Assembly: GCF_018320785.1 (NCBI RefSeq)
Contig: NC_054882.1
Span: 21,001-85,000, forward strand
From: Cheilinus undulatus
Lineage: Eukaryota; Chordata; Actinopteri; Labriformes; Labridae
Direction of reading: 5' to 3'
DNA length: 64,000 nucleotides
Part shown: piece after piece, positions 11,301 through 34,185 of the stretch
Layout: each line of letters opens with the position of its first letter
Numbering within the stretch: the stretch's first letter is position 1
Notes under the pieces: generated by a model
Databases searched by the model: none
Told to the model about the DNA's origin: nothing
Seen by the model: only the letters and a program-made list of their open reading frames with translations
Program-made: the position numbers and the translations under genes

Positions 11301-13385
11301 TGATGGATGGATGATGATGGATGATGATTGGTGGATGATGATGGATGATGATGGATGGATGATGGATGGATGATGATGGATGGATGATGATGGATGATGA
11401 TGGGTGGATGATGATGGATGGATGATGATGGATGATGATAGGTGGATGATGATGGATGGATGATGGATGGATGATGATGGATGGATGATGATGGATGGAT
11501 GATGGATGGATGATGATGGATGATAGATGGATGGATGGATGATGGATGGATGATGATGGATGGATGATGATGGATGATAGATGGATGGATGGATGATGGA
11601 TGGATGGATGATGGATGGATGATGATGGATGATGATGGATGGATGATGATGGATGGATGATGATGGATGATGATGGATGGATGATGATGGATGATGATGG
11701 ATGGATGGATGGATGATGATGGATGATAGATGGATGGATGGATGGATGGATGGATGGATGATGATGGATGATAGATGGATGGATGGATGGATGGATGGAT
11801 GGATGGATGGATGATGATGGATGGATGATGATGGATGATAGATGGGTGGATGATGATGGATGATGATGGATGGATGATGATGGATGATGATAGATGGATG
11901 GATGGATGGATGATGATGGATGATGATAGGTGGATGATGATGGATGGATGATGATGGATGATAGATGGGTGGATGATAGATGGATGATGGATGGATGGAT
12001 GATGATGGATGATGATAGGTGGATGATGATGGATGGATGATGATGGATGATGATGGATGGATGATGATGGATGATGATAGATGGATGGATGGATGGATGA
12101 TGATGGATGATAGATGGATGGATGGATGGATGGATGATGATGGATGGATGATGATGGATAATAGATGGGTGGATGATGATGGATGGATGGATGGATGATG
12201 ATGGATGATAGATGGATGGATGGATGGATGGATGGATGGATGATGATGGATGGATGATGATGGATGGATGATGGGTGGATGATGATGGATGGATGATGAT
12301 GGATGATGATAGGTGGATGATGATGGATGATGATGGATGATAGATGGATGGATGATGATGGATGGATGATAGATGGATGATGATGGATGATAGATGGATG
12401 GATGGATGATGGATGGATGATGATGGATGGATGATGATGGATGATAGATGGATGGATGGATGATGGATGGATGGATGATGATGGATGATGATAGGTGGAT
12501 GATGATGGATGATGATGGATGGATGATGATGGATGGATGATGATGGATGGATGATGGATGGATGATGATGGATGATAGATGGATGGATGGATGGATGATG
12601 GATGGATGATGATGGATGGATGAACGGATGGTTTGATGGATGGATGGATGGTTTGATGGATGGATGGATGGATGATGGATGGATGATGATGGATGATGAT
12701 GGATGGATGATGATGGATGATGATAGGTGGATGATGATGGATGGATGATGATGGATGGATGATGATGGATGGATGATGATGGATGATGATGGATGGATGA
12801 TGATGGATGATAGATGGGTGGATGATAGATGGATGATGGATGGATGATGATGGATGGATGATGATGGATGATAGATGGGTGGATGATAGATGGATGATGG
12901 ATGGATGATGATGGATGGATGATGATGGATGATAGATGGGTGGATGATGATGGATGATGATGGATGGATGATGATGGATGATGATGGATGGATGATGATG
13001 GATGATGATAGATGGATGGATGGATGGATGATGATGGATGATAGATGGATGGATGGATGGATGGATGGATGATGATGGATGGATGATGATGGATGATAGA
13101 CGGGTGGATGATGATGGATGATGATGGATGGATGATGATGGATGATGATAGATGGATGGATGGATGGATGATGATGGATGATGATAGGTGGATGATGATG
13201 GATGGATGATGATGGATGATGATGGATGGATGATGATGGATGATGATAGATGGATGGATGGATGGATGATGATGGATGATAGATGGGTGGATGATGATGG
13301 ATGGATGATGATGGATGATGAAGCTGACATTTTCGTCTCCTGTTTTTGTCCAGGAGGATCAGAGGGACTCTCAGGGTTGAGGTAA
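5334..13385 (+). CDS. Immunoglobulin-superfamily V-set receptor, multi-exon
   Basis: Exons read as 5334-5364 (short signal peptide, [10 protein letters not shown]), 6353-6706 (V-set domain 1), 6978-7070 (transmembrane segment, about 20 hydrophobic residues), 7919-8248 (V-set domain 2), 8515-8850 (V-set domain 3) and a tentative last exon, 13354-13385. All junctions are phase 1, as in Ig exon-shuffled genes; the model gives about 391 residues. Domain 1 has the canonical Cys37, Trp51 and DSGIYTC with Cys109. Domains 2 and 3 keep the Trp and the second Cys (DSGTFLC, DRGRYRC) but have LPYRT and LPFIT where the first Cys should be. Such variant domains are common in fish butyrophilin-like receptor families. 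A membrane segment before domains 2 and 3 is odd: exon 3 may be alternatively spliced, or two genes may be fused in this model. The last exon and any cytoplasmic tail are uncertain. Confidence 0.7.
6022..6195 (+). repeat. DNA-element fragment with 'cccaacttttttggaatt' motifs
   Basis: Two near-identical motifs, 'tgtcccaacttttttggaat', lie about 150 bp apart in the first intron of the Ig-receptor gene. This motif is a frequent terminal sequence of dispersed DNA repeats in fish genomes. I could not define the element ends. Confidence 0.4.
7161..7805 (+). mobile_element. Foldback/MITE-like element with long inverted repeats
   Basis: The left arm (about 7,161-7,255) and right arm (about 7,707-7,805) are near-perfect reverse complements, starting 'tgcaaagcagatggattctc' and running through 'gaaccgtttgggcc' and 'agaaagtgacaggacca'. 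The arms are about 100 bp; the 645-bp element has no transposase. It lies in the intron between the transmembrane and second V-set exons of the Ig-receptor gene. No clear target-site duplication was found, so the superfamily is open. An open frame through the right half is not a gene. Confidence 0.8.
8851..9415. other. Intron sequence before the GATG array
   Basis: Intron 5 of the Ig-receptor model, starting at a GTCAGT donor. I see no exon, RNA or clear repeat here. Confidence 0.4.
9421..13324 (+). repeat. 3.9-kb GGATG/ATG satellite-like array
   Basis: Almost uninterrupted mixture of GGAT, GGATGAT and GGATGATGAT units with occasional 'agatgg' and 'aggtgg' variants. Larger blocks repeat, for example around 'gatgatgataggtggatgat', showing higher-order structure. 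The reverse strand has no stop in one frame and yields a 1,300-codon His/Pro/Ser/Ile frame, a by-product of the repeat. It lies in the last proposed intron of the Ig-receptor gene and ends about 330 bp before the dkc1 start codon. Confidence 0.97.
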
Positions 13386-13599
13386 ACTCTAAATGTAATA
13401 GTTTAGCTGGAGTAGATTTTTAACTCTCTCCTTTAACTGAAGTTCGTTTTAACCAGAGTAACTGGACTTTTGCGTGTTTGTAATGTTGTGGACTTGTCCC
13501 ACTCCCCTTGGTCTCTGGCCCTCTGTGACATGTTTCTGACGGTAGGTGGCAGTAACGTCTGTGACTGCAGCTCAGTCAGCCATTAAAGCTCAGAGAAGA

Positions 13600-13656
13600 A
13601 GAAGAAGGAGCCGGAAGTAGAAAGCCGCGGAATGTGCGTTCATTCCTCAGTTCAAG

Positions 13657-13663
<7 letters not shown>
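13600..13663 (+). promoter_or_regulatory. dkc1: dkc1 core promoter motifs (ETS and YY1 type)
   Basis: An ETS-type site, CCGGAAGT, lies at 13,611-13,618. A YY1-type site, AAGATGGCGG, at 13,654-13,663 overlaps the start codon. There is no obvious TATA box. This combination is usual for TATA-less housekeeping and ribosome/RNP-biogenesis genes. Function is inferred from the motifs alone. Confidence 0.55.
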
Positions 13664-26256
<12,593 letters not shown>

Positions 26257-26456
26257 CGGCCATGGACACCGTCAGACTCCGCCCACAGAGCCTCCCGTCT
26301 GAACCTAAAGCATTCTGGGAGAATGGAATAATGGACTGCATTGATGCAGAAAAGACAAAAGGACTGTTTTTGTTTTTTTATAATATAAATTTTATTGTTT
26401 TTTTTTTCTTTTATAACCTGTAAATATGTGAACAGGAAGTCTGTTTGTAATATCAA

Positions 26457-26462
26457 AATAAA
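26457..26462 (+). promoter_or_regulatory. dkc1: dkc1 polyadenylation signal
   Basis: AATAAA about 200 bases after the dkc1 stop codon, followed within 30 bases by T/G-rich sequence. Confidence 0.75.
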
Positions 26463-26861
26463 AGTCTTGTTTTCTGTAATCAAGTCGTCTATAATTTTTG
26501 CTCCATGTCTGATTGTCCTGAAGGAATGTGGAAATAAAAACGGCTTATAGCAGAGATTTATTTAATAAAAATAAAGCTGTTAAAATCTGATATAAATATT
26601 GTTTGGTTAATTTGCTCAGGTTAATTCTGATATTTTTAAGATTATTTACTCTTAAAGTTAAAATTTTATAATGAAAATTTATTGATATTCAGTTGTCTGT
26701 TTTATTTTTCTGATTCTGAGTGTTAGAAACAAAAACAGGCGTCCTTATTTTAATAATTTAATCATCAAAGCTGAAACAGTAAAGGTCCAAACTTTAACTC
26801 TGATTCCAAAAACATGTTGGCAACTAGACGCTGCAGACGACAACCTCGCTCCAGGTTACAT

Positions 26862-26990
26862 CCATCCATCCATTTTCTATACCGCTTTCCCTGTTGGGGG
26901 TCACGTGGGGCTGGAGCCTATCCCATCTGTCATTGGGCGATAGGCGGGGTCACCCTGGGACTGGTCACCAGCCAATCACAGGGCTGACAG
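26862..26990 (+). repeat. Dispersed fish repeat with 'catccatccattttctatac'
   Basis: The block starting 'catccatccattttctatac' and continuing through 'ggggctggagcctatccc' to 'caatcacagggctgacag' is a very common dispersed sequence in teleost genomes. It is here without recognisable element ends. Recognition is from memory of the motif. Confidence 0.65.
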
Positions 26991-27700
26991 AAATGCTACA
27001 GGCAAAAAGTGGTGAAACGATGGATTAACAGTGGCAAAAACATGCTGAAAGTGTCAATAAGGTAAAAAGACTTTACAAAGGTAGCAAAAATGGCATAAAA
27101 GAGGTGAAAAAGGTGGCAGAACAACGGCAAAATTGGCACAATGTTGCAATAATGGGTTCAAAGTTGCCAAAAGGTGGTAAAAGGATTAAAAGTGATTAAA
27201 AATTTGGCCAAAAATTGGCCCAACTATAGCAAGATTGGCAAAAAAAAAGTGGCAAAAACTAGTGAAAATGTCAAAAAAGTGGCAATAATGGGTGACCACT
27301 TGCAAAAAAATGAGTAAAGGGTATGAAAATAGGGCAAAAAAAGGTGAAAATTGGCATGATGTGGCAAAAATGGGTTAAAAGTAGCAAAAAAAGTGGTAAT
27401 AAATGCTCGAAAGTTGCAAACAATTGGTCAAAAAAGAGGTTAAAAGTGATGAAAAAATGGCAAAAATGCTGCTGATCCAACACATATGCACTGATATCAA
27501 TAAATCAAACCTGGGGAGGCCCATTCTGATTGGTTTTTTATTTATAACTGTTCAGGGGTCCAATCAGATGCGTGCGCAGGCCTGGTTACAGAACTTGCCA
27601 TAAAGTTGTAGTAATAACGTATGGTTGTACAAATTCCCAAGGCACACCTAGACTTAGCACACTAGTGTTCCCTGTCACACCGTCTGAGAACCACTGGTCT
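26991..27700 (+). repeat. GTGGCAAAA-rich repeat, copy 2, with hAT-like right end
   Basis: Loosely tandem 'gtggcaaaa' and 'ggcaaaaatgg' motifs as in copy 1, ending near 27,690 with 'ctgagaaccactggtc', which resembles a hAT-type terminus. It fills most of the space between the convergent dkc1 and F-box genes, where I see no exon. Confidence 0.55.
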
Positions 27701-27966
27701 ACTGGACAATATCGACGTTGCAGTATAATCATTCATGAGTTTACTATCTTGCTGATCAGTGAAAAAGCAGAGAATAATGTGAGTTTAGAACTTAAAGCAT
27801 ATTAATATGAAGCAGAATAAAAAGATTTACAGCTCTAGAAGAACGTCAGATTTCCAGAAATCAAGTTTCTCGTTGTTTGAAGCATTTCTAGGAAACCTTT
27901 ACAGAACTCCTTTTATGCAATTAGAACTGCGATCAGATGAACCAGCAGCAGCTCTGCTCTGATTGG

Positions 27967-30900
27967 TCAGATACATTCACAGGTGAGCCGGTCTCTTCGT
28001 ACACTTGTGACGACTCGTACTCTGTGGTCGGTCTGCTGCTGCAGGTCAGAGGTCAGCCGCTGCAGACGAGGACTCGGCCCGTAGACCACCCAGCTGGGGT
28101 CCCTGGGGTCTGGTCGGTGGAACAAGTCCAGAATCTCAAGTGTGTTGAGTCTTTGCAGCTGCTGCAGTGACAGGAAGTCCTCGTCAGATATGTGGAGATG
28201 GCTGAAACAGGAAACAGAAAGCAGATTAAAGTTCGTGTAAGAACAGACGGAGACGGCCCAGTTTGAAGACTCACTTGATCCTCAGAGTCCTCAGGTTAGG
28301 AAAGAGCTGCGGGATGAGCCGGACCAGGTTGGAGGAGGAGTTCCAGGGCTCCAGGTAGAGGTGTTCCAGGCGAGGAGCTCTGGCTGAGATCACGTGGAGG
28401 TCATCAGGCTGCAGGTCGACACACAGCTTCAGACTGACGAGGGACGACGGCAGGAGGTCAGCATACGCCGCCAGAGGATGGCCTCCTATTGGACAGTCAT
28501 CATTGTCGTCAACCTGCTGCAACTTATCATTAAAATGGGCAATTTATCTCAGGATTTGCAGCAACATGCTAGCATTTAAAGTCCAAGGCATCCCTAGACC
28601 CTACAGCAATTTGTTCCCAAATTTTGCAACTTGTTCAAAGGCCTTGCAGCAACGTTTCCCATGATCCCTGCAGCAACTTGTCTGCAAAATCTGCAACTTG
28701 TCCCAGGATCACTGCAGCAAATTGTCTTCAAAATCTGCAACTTGTCCCATGATCCCTTCAGCAACTTGTCACCAAAATCTGCAACTTGTCCCAGGATCAC
28801 TGCAGCAAATTGTCTTCAAAATCTGCAACTTGTCCCATGATCCCTTCAGCAACTTGTCACCAAAATCTGCAACTTGTCCCAGGATCACTGCAGCAACTTG
28901 TCCCATGATCCCTGCAGCAACTTGTCACCAAAATCTGCAACTTGTCCCAGGATCACTGCAGCAACTTGTCCCATGATCCCTGCAGCAACTTGTCTGCAAA
29001 ATCTGCAACTTGTCCCCATGATCCTTTCAGCAACTTGTCAGCAAAATCTGCAACTTGTCCCAGGATCACTGCAGCAACTAGCACTTTTAAGTCTCAAACT
29101 TTCCAAGCTTGTGCTGCAACTTCTTTCCAAAAGCATGCAATGGTCCCCAGGCCCTACAGCAACTTGTCTCAAAAAAAAGTCTGCAACTTGCCCCAGGATC
29201 CCTGCAGCAACATGCTTGCACCTGCAAGTCTCAGACATCCCAAAATCCTGCTGCAACTTGTTGAAACGCCTTGTAGCTTAAATTTCCAAACATCCTGGGA
29301 TCCTGCTGCAACTTCTTTACAAAAGCAGGCAATGAATTCCAGGCATTGCCCAACTTGTCCCAAATGTCTGCAGCTTGTTCAAAAGCCTTACAGCAACTTG
29401 TTCTTAAAACCTGTTAGTCCCAGGATCCTTGCAGCAATTTGCCCTAAAAGGCCCAGTAGCAACTTCTTCCAAATATCTGCAAATTTTCCAAAGGTCCCTG
29501 CTGCAATTAGCCTCAAGAAGTCTGCAACTTTACCAACAACCCTTGCAGCTCTGCTGTCCACAGACTCTTACAACTACATGGTTGACAACCTCAACTTCTC
29601 CAGATGTCTCCAACGAGTCCAAAGCTCTTGAAGATGAAAGCAACTTCTCCCAGGACCTCTGCAACAAGTTTTAGCAACTTTGTGGTTTGTCTTGGATCTC
29701 GACCTTTAACCCTTAACCTCTGCTGCAGCTAGTCTGGTTTCAATCAACAACACTATCAGCAAACGGTTGCACCAATGTGTTGGCGATGGTTGCATAAGAA
29801 GGTGAAGATTACTCCTCACACCTTGTTTAAAAATTGCCAAAATATTTCCACACTGCTCCCTAAATGTTCATTAAAATACGACCCATGATCTGTAGTTTTG
29901 TTTTTAGGTTTGGCCTCCTTTAACAGCAGAGACTTTATTGTCTAACAGCGTGGGATCGTAAAGTATTGAACTTTGAACTCATGTTGCCAACCTGACAGCA
30001 GAGTCGTGATAAAGCAACAGTCAACATTTGTGTCTCACCGTGCACGCTGAGGCTGTGGAGCTGAGTCAGAGACCTGAGCCAGGTCTGAAGGTGACAGACG
30101 GGTCCAGGTACGGAGTACAGATGGTACACCCACAGATTACGGACATTCGACAGCGACTGAAGAACCTCCGGCGTCACCGCCGCGTCGTAGTTCAACAGTT
30201 GTAGGTCGGTTAGCTTTAGAGCAGCGCCACCTGCTGGAGGACAAAGACAAAATACCAGCAATAACCCTAGAGTAAGCACAGAGCTGAAAACAACAAATCC
30301 GCAGCTTTTTGACTAGTTGCAGAGTTTTGTTGACTAGCTGCTGCAGGACATTTAGACCAGTTCTCATTAAAGATGATGTCATTAAATATAACATTCCATC
30401 CTTGCCTTTAAAGATGATGGAATTAAACATTACATTTCATCCTTGCCTTTAAAGATGATGTCATTAAACATGACATTCCATCCTTGCCTTTAAAGATGAT
30501 GGAATTAAATATTACATTCCATCCTTGCTTTTAAAGATGATGTTATTAAATATGACATTCCATCCTTGCCGTTAAAGATGATGGAATTAAATATGACATT
30601 TAATCCTTGCCTTTAAAGATGATGTTATTAAATATTACATTCCATCCTTGCCTTTCAAGATGATGTCATTAAATATGACATTCCATCCTTGCCGTTAAAG
30701 ATGATGGAATTAAATATGACATTTAATCCTTGCCTTTAAAGATGATGTTATTAAATATTACATTCCATCCTTGCCTTTCAAGATGATGTCATTAAATATG
30801 ACATTCCATCCTTGCCTTTAAAGATGATGTCATTAAATATGACATTTAATCCTTGCCTTTAAAGATGATGTTATTAAACATTACATTTCATCCTTGCCTT

Positions 30901-32703
30901 TAAAGATGATGGAATTAAATATTACATTCCATCCTTGCTTTTAAAGATGATGTTATTAAATATTACATTCCATCCTTGCCTTTAAAGATGATGTCATTAA
31001 ATATTACATTTAATCCTTGCCTTTAAAGATGATGTTATTAAATATGACATTCCATCCTTGCCTTTAAAGATGATGTTATTAAACATTACATTCCATCCTT
31101 ACCTTTAAAGATGATGGAATTAAATATGACATTCCATCCTTGCTTTTAAAGATGATGGAATTAAATATTACATTCCATCCTTGCTTTTAAAGATGTTATT
31201 AAATATTACATTCCTTCCGTGCTTTTAAAGATGATGTTATTAAATATGACATTCCATCCTTGCTTTTATAGATGATGTTATTAAATATTACATTCCATCC
31301 TTGCCTTTAAAGATGATGGAATTAAATATTACATTCCATCCTTGCTTTTAAAGATGATGTTATTAAATATTACATTCCATCCTTGCCTTTAAAGATGATG
31401 TTATTAAATATTACATTCCATCCTTGCTTTTAAAGATGATGTTATTAAATATTACATTCCATCCTTGCTTTTAAAGATGATGTTATTAAATATTACATTC
31501 CATCCTTGACTTTAAAGATGATGGAATTAAATATGACATTTAATCCTTGCCTTTAAAGATGATGTTATTAAACATGACATTCAATCCTTGCCTTTAAAGA
31601 TGATGTCATTAAATATTACATTCAATCCTTGCCTTTAAAGATGATGTTATTAAATATTACATTCCATCCTTGCCTTTAAAGATGATGGAATTAAATATGA
31701 CATTTATTCCTTGCCTTTAAAGATGATGTTATTAAATATTACATTCAATCCTTGCCTTTAAAGATGATGTTATTAAATATGACATTCCATCCTTGCCTTT
31801 AAAAATGATGTTGTTAAATATTACATTCCATCCTTGCCAGGCCCAGCCCCCTCTAAGGTTTAATGTCTTGTCAGCTCATCAGCGTTCCCGTTAAGAACTC
31901 GTTAATGACAGTGCGCAGGAGAAAAGCGGTTAAAGAGGCTCAGGACTAGACTCCTCTCGAGCTTAAACAGATCTACTCCATTACCAGAGGGGGGCGCCAA
32001 AGTCATCACAAAGACCCTCAGCTCTAAAAGTAAACCATTTAAAATATGTACCTGTGGGGTGGGCGGGGCTAAAGAAGTCATTTGGCAGCGTCTTGTAGGT
32101 GATGGCGGTAATGGACAGGTACGTTAGCTCGGACAGGTGAGCCAGGAGTCCGCTGAGCGGCGTCACTAGCAGACTGCCGTCGTGATGAAGCCGCAGGGTC
32201 GTCAGGCGCGTCAGCTGAGCGATGGCGTCCAGCAGGTGAGGGACGGAGCAGGTGAGCTGCAGGCCACAGAGGCTGAGCTGAGTCAGCCGATCCCGCACAG
32301 GAAACAGGAAGGCCATGCTTTTCAGGGGAGCGTAACAGGAAGTGACGGCCAGCCGCTTCAGCTGCGGGAACAGTTTCAGATCGCCCACGCCGTCCTCCCT
32401 CCAGTCGTCCAATCGCAGCGCATCGACCCCCGGGAGCCACGAGGACAGCTGCTTCAGGTGTTTCCTCTTACCTGAGCGCAGGTACACCCTGCCCACGTGC
32501 CTCTGAGCCAGACTGCACCAGAACTGGCGGTTATACCGCGAGAAGTCTCGGAGCATGACGGTGAAACCACGCCATAGAGGGCGGGACTTATCCACCAGGT
32601 GTTTAAAGTGAGAGCAGGTACAGCGCACGCTCAGTTTGTCTTTCCATGACAAGAAGCTGAACACCTGCAACCACAGCTCGGCTGGAAGCTGCAGCACGGA
32701 CAT
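27967..32703 (-). CDS. F-box/leucine-rich-repeat protein
   Basis: Four exons on the minus strand join in frame to about 430 residues: 32703-32052, 30233-30039, 28485-28275 and 28201-27967 (stop TGA). The product is probably a substrate receptor of an SCF ubiquitin ligase. Residues about 4-50 are an F-box (LPAELWLQVFSFLSWKDKLS...CTCSHF...LWR), the Skp1-binding part. Leucine-rich repeats follow to the end, for example RLTQLSLCGLQL, LTRLTTLRLHHDG, LSELTYLSI, SSLVSLKL, PRLEHLYLEPW, FPNLRTLRI and LNTLEILDL. I start at the ATG at 32,703. Exon 2 has a CAG-CAG tandem acceptor, so one residue may be optional. Introns 1 and 2 are filled by minisatellites. I cannot place it in a named FBXL/FBXO family. 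Confidence 0.85.
28545..29660 (+). repeat. Degenerate minisatellite around 'gcaacttgtccca'
   Basis: The part 28,670-29,070 is a good tandem array of units of about 36-62 bp built from 'caacttgtcccaggatcact' and 'ctgcaacttgtc'. Outward to 28,545 and 29,660 the units become divergent. It lies in intron 2 of the F-box gene. Open frames across it on both strands are only repeat translations. Confidence 0.9.
30365..31835 (+). repeat. Minisatellite, about 40-bp unit, locus 1 of a dispersed family
   Basis: About 36 copies of a unit with the core 'aaagatgatgtcattaaata' followed by 'cattccatccttgccttt'. Sites alternate between 'gatgtcatt', 'gatgttatt' and 'gatggaatt'. It lies in intron 1 of the F-box gene. 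The same consensus is amplified at 56.6-58.6 kb and 61.8-62.9 kb, and is degenerate and reversed at 41.6-42.0 kb. Confidence 0.95.
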
Positions 32704-33010
32704 GATCACGTTACCAACACGTCACCAACAGGTGGAAAAATACGTCAAACCACAAATCCTTCATTAACCAGGTGAAAACAGGTAAACAGGTACCTTAAAT
32801 GATGCGTCAATACGTCACTAACACGTCACACATTTAGTGGTGAAACAAGTTTTTATAGCGAGTCTCTGGTGAAAAATAATCACAACACCTTCATGGAAAC
32901 CCTGTTAAAGACCACAGCAGGTGAGAAACAGGTACAAAAAAATACCCACAATAACTCCTTTAAACACGTCAAAAACACGTCCTTACGTCACTAATACGTC
33001 AAAAAGTTGT
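32704..33010 (-). promoter_or_regulatory. Cluster of ACGTCA motifs upstream of the F-box gene
   Basis: Seven copies of ACGTCA, all in the same orientation, lie at 32719, 32742, 32812, 32823, 32966, 32985 and 32996. On the gene's strand these read TGACGT, the half-site core bound by CREB/ATF proteins. The copies sit in loosely repeated 'aacacgtcac' and 'caggtgaaaa' sequence immediately before the start codon. It could be a regulatory cluster or just a decayed tandem repeat. Confidence 0.4.
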
Positions 33011-33250
33011 CACCAAGTCTTCGTAAAGACGTCTGTCAGCCCTGCAGCTCTGAGATCTCCAGTCTGTATCGATTATCGATCGAACATGCCCTCCGCATCC
33101 TCACGCGTCTCCACTTCCTCCTGCGTCAGGCCGCTGCAGAGATCGTATGTGAACGGAAAGAGGTCTCACTCTGAATGTTTCTGCTCCGCTGAAGATCCAT
33201 GTTGACACTTAAGTTCATTCAATCTTTATTTTGTAGCTTTTATATAATAT

Positions 33251-34016
33251 CACTGGTGTCAAACTCGAGGCCCGAGAGCCAAATGCGGCCCACGGTGCAG
33301 TCTAACCCGGCCCACCCTATCTGAATTAGAACTGGCCTGCTGCTATGAGCTCTGCAGATTTCTCCAGTATACAAATGTAAATTTAACCTTGAAGATTAAA
33401 AAAAGTCCTTACGTTAAAAAGTAGAGAGTAGCAATAATTAGATAAAAAGTCAGGAATGAGGGAAAGAAATTCATTTTTGTTTTCATTTCATATTTGTATT
33501 TTGCATCCCAACATTATGACCTAAACTTATGATTTTGACTTTTATTTCATATTTAGGCCTTTTAAATTCATAATTCTGACCTTTTTTCTCATATTGGGAA
33601 CTTTTGGATTCACAATTTTTCATTTTAAATCAATTCTAGGCCTTTTAAACTCCTAACTTTCACTTTTTATCCCATATTTTCCCTTTTTAACTCTTGATCT
33701 GAATTATATCTCATATTTTGACTTTTAAACTCATGATTTTTACTCTCTATCTCATATATTTGCCTTTTAAAACATTATTTTGACTTTTAATTTTGTATTT
33801 TGACCTTTAGGACTTTTTATTTCAGATTTATTGATGCTGTGAGTTTAATCATTTGGACTTTTTTTTAGAAATCTTAAAGTCATTTATCGTCACTGTTTAA
33901 TTTATTACCTGTAAAAACACAGCTGACAGTGTTCAGGTAAATCTTGACCCTGTTAGACCCTCAGGTTAGACCTGAATTCAGATTTCGGCCCCTGCTGTGA
34001 TCGAGTTTGACCCCTG
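33251..34016 (+). mobile_element. hAT-like non-autonomous element, copy B (most complete)
   Basis: The left end 'cactggtgtcaaactcgagg' and right end 'gtttgacccctg' form hAT-type termini, with 'ggcccgagagccaaatgcgg' next to the left end and 'cggcccctgctgtga' next to the right. The 8-bp flanks tataatat and tattatat differ at one position, a good old target-site duplication. The body is AT-rich, with 'cttttaaactc' and 'tctcatattttgac' motifs that are amplified in copy A. No transposase is present. Confidence 0.8.
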
Positions 34017-34039
34017 TATTATATGATAATAGTCACATC

Positions 34040-34185
34040 TACAGCCACTTTATTAGGTACACCTGTTAAACTGCTCACTTATGTAGCTATGCAGTCAGCC
34101 AATCACAGGGCAGTAATCCATGTTTAGGCAGGTGTACAGGTCAGATTAGCTGAAGGTCAAAGCATCAGGAGGTGTTGATTGGAGC
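34040..34185 (+). repeat. Dispersed fish repeat with 'cactttattaggtacacctg'
   Basis: The sequence 'cactttattaggtacacctg' followed by 'cagccaatcacagggcag' and 'catttaggca'-like text is a familiar terminal region of a dispersed DNA repeat in fishes. Only this fragment is present. Confidence 0.6.

Noticed and set aside
9416-13330. 1,304-codon open frame on the minus strand (His/Pro/Ser/Ile repeats)
   Set aside because: The complement of GGATGATG repeats cannot make stop codons in this frame, so the open frame is a product of the repeat and has no domain, splice or start support.
28631-29674. Plus-strand open frames rich in 'CPRITAATC'-type repeats
   Set aside because: Translations of the 'gcaacttgtccca' minisatellite in the F-box gene intron.
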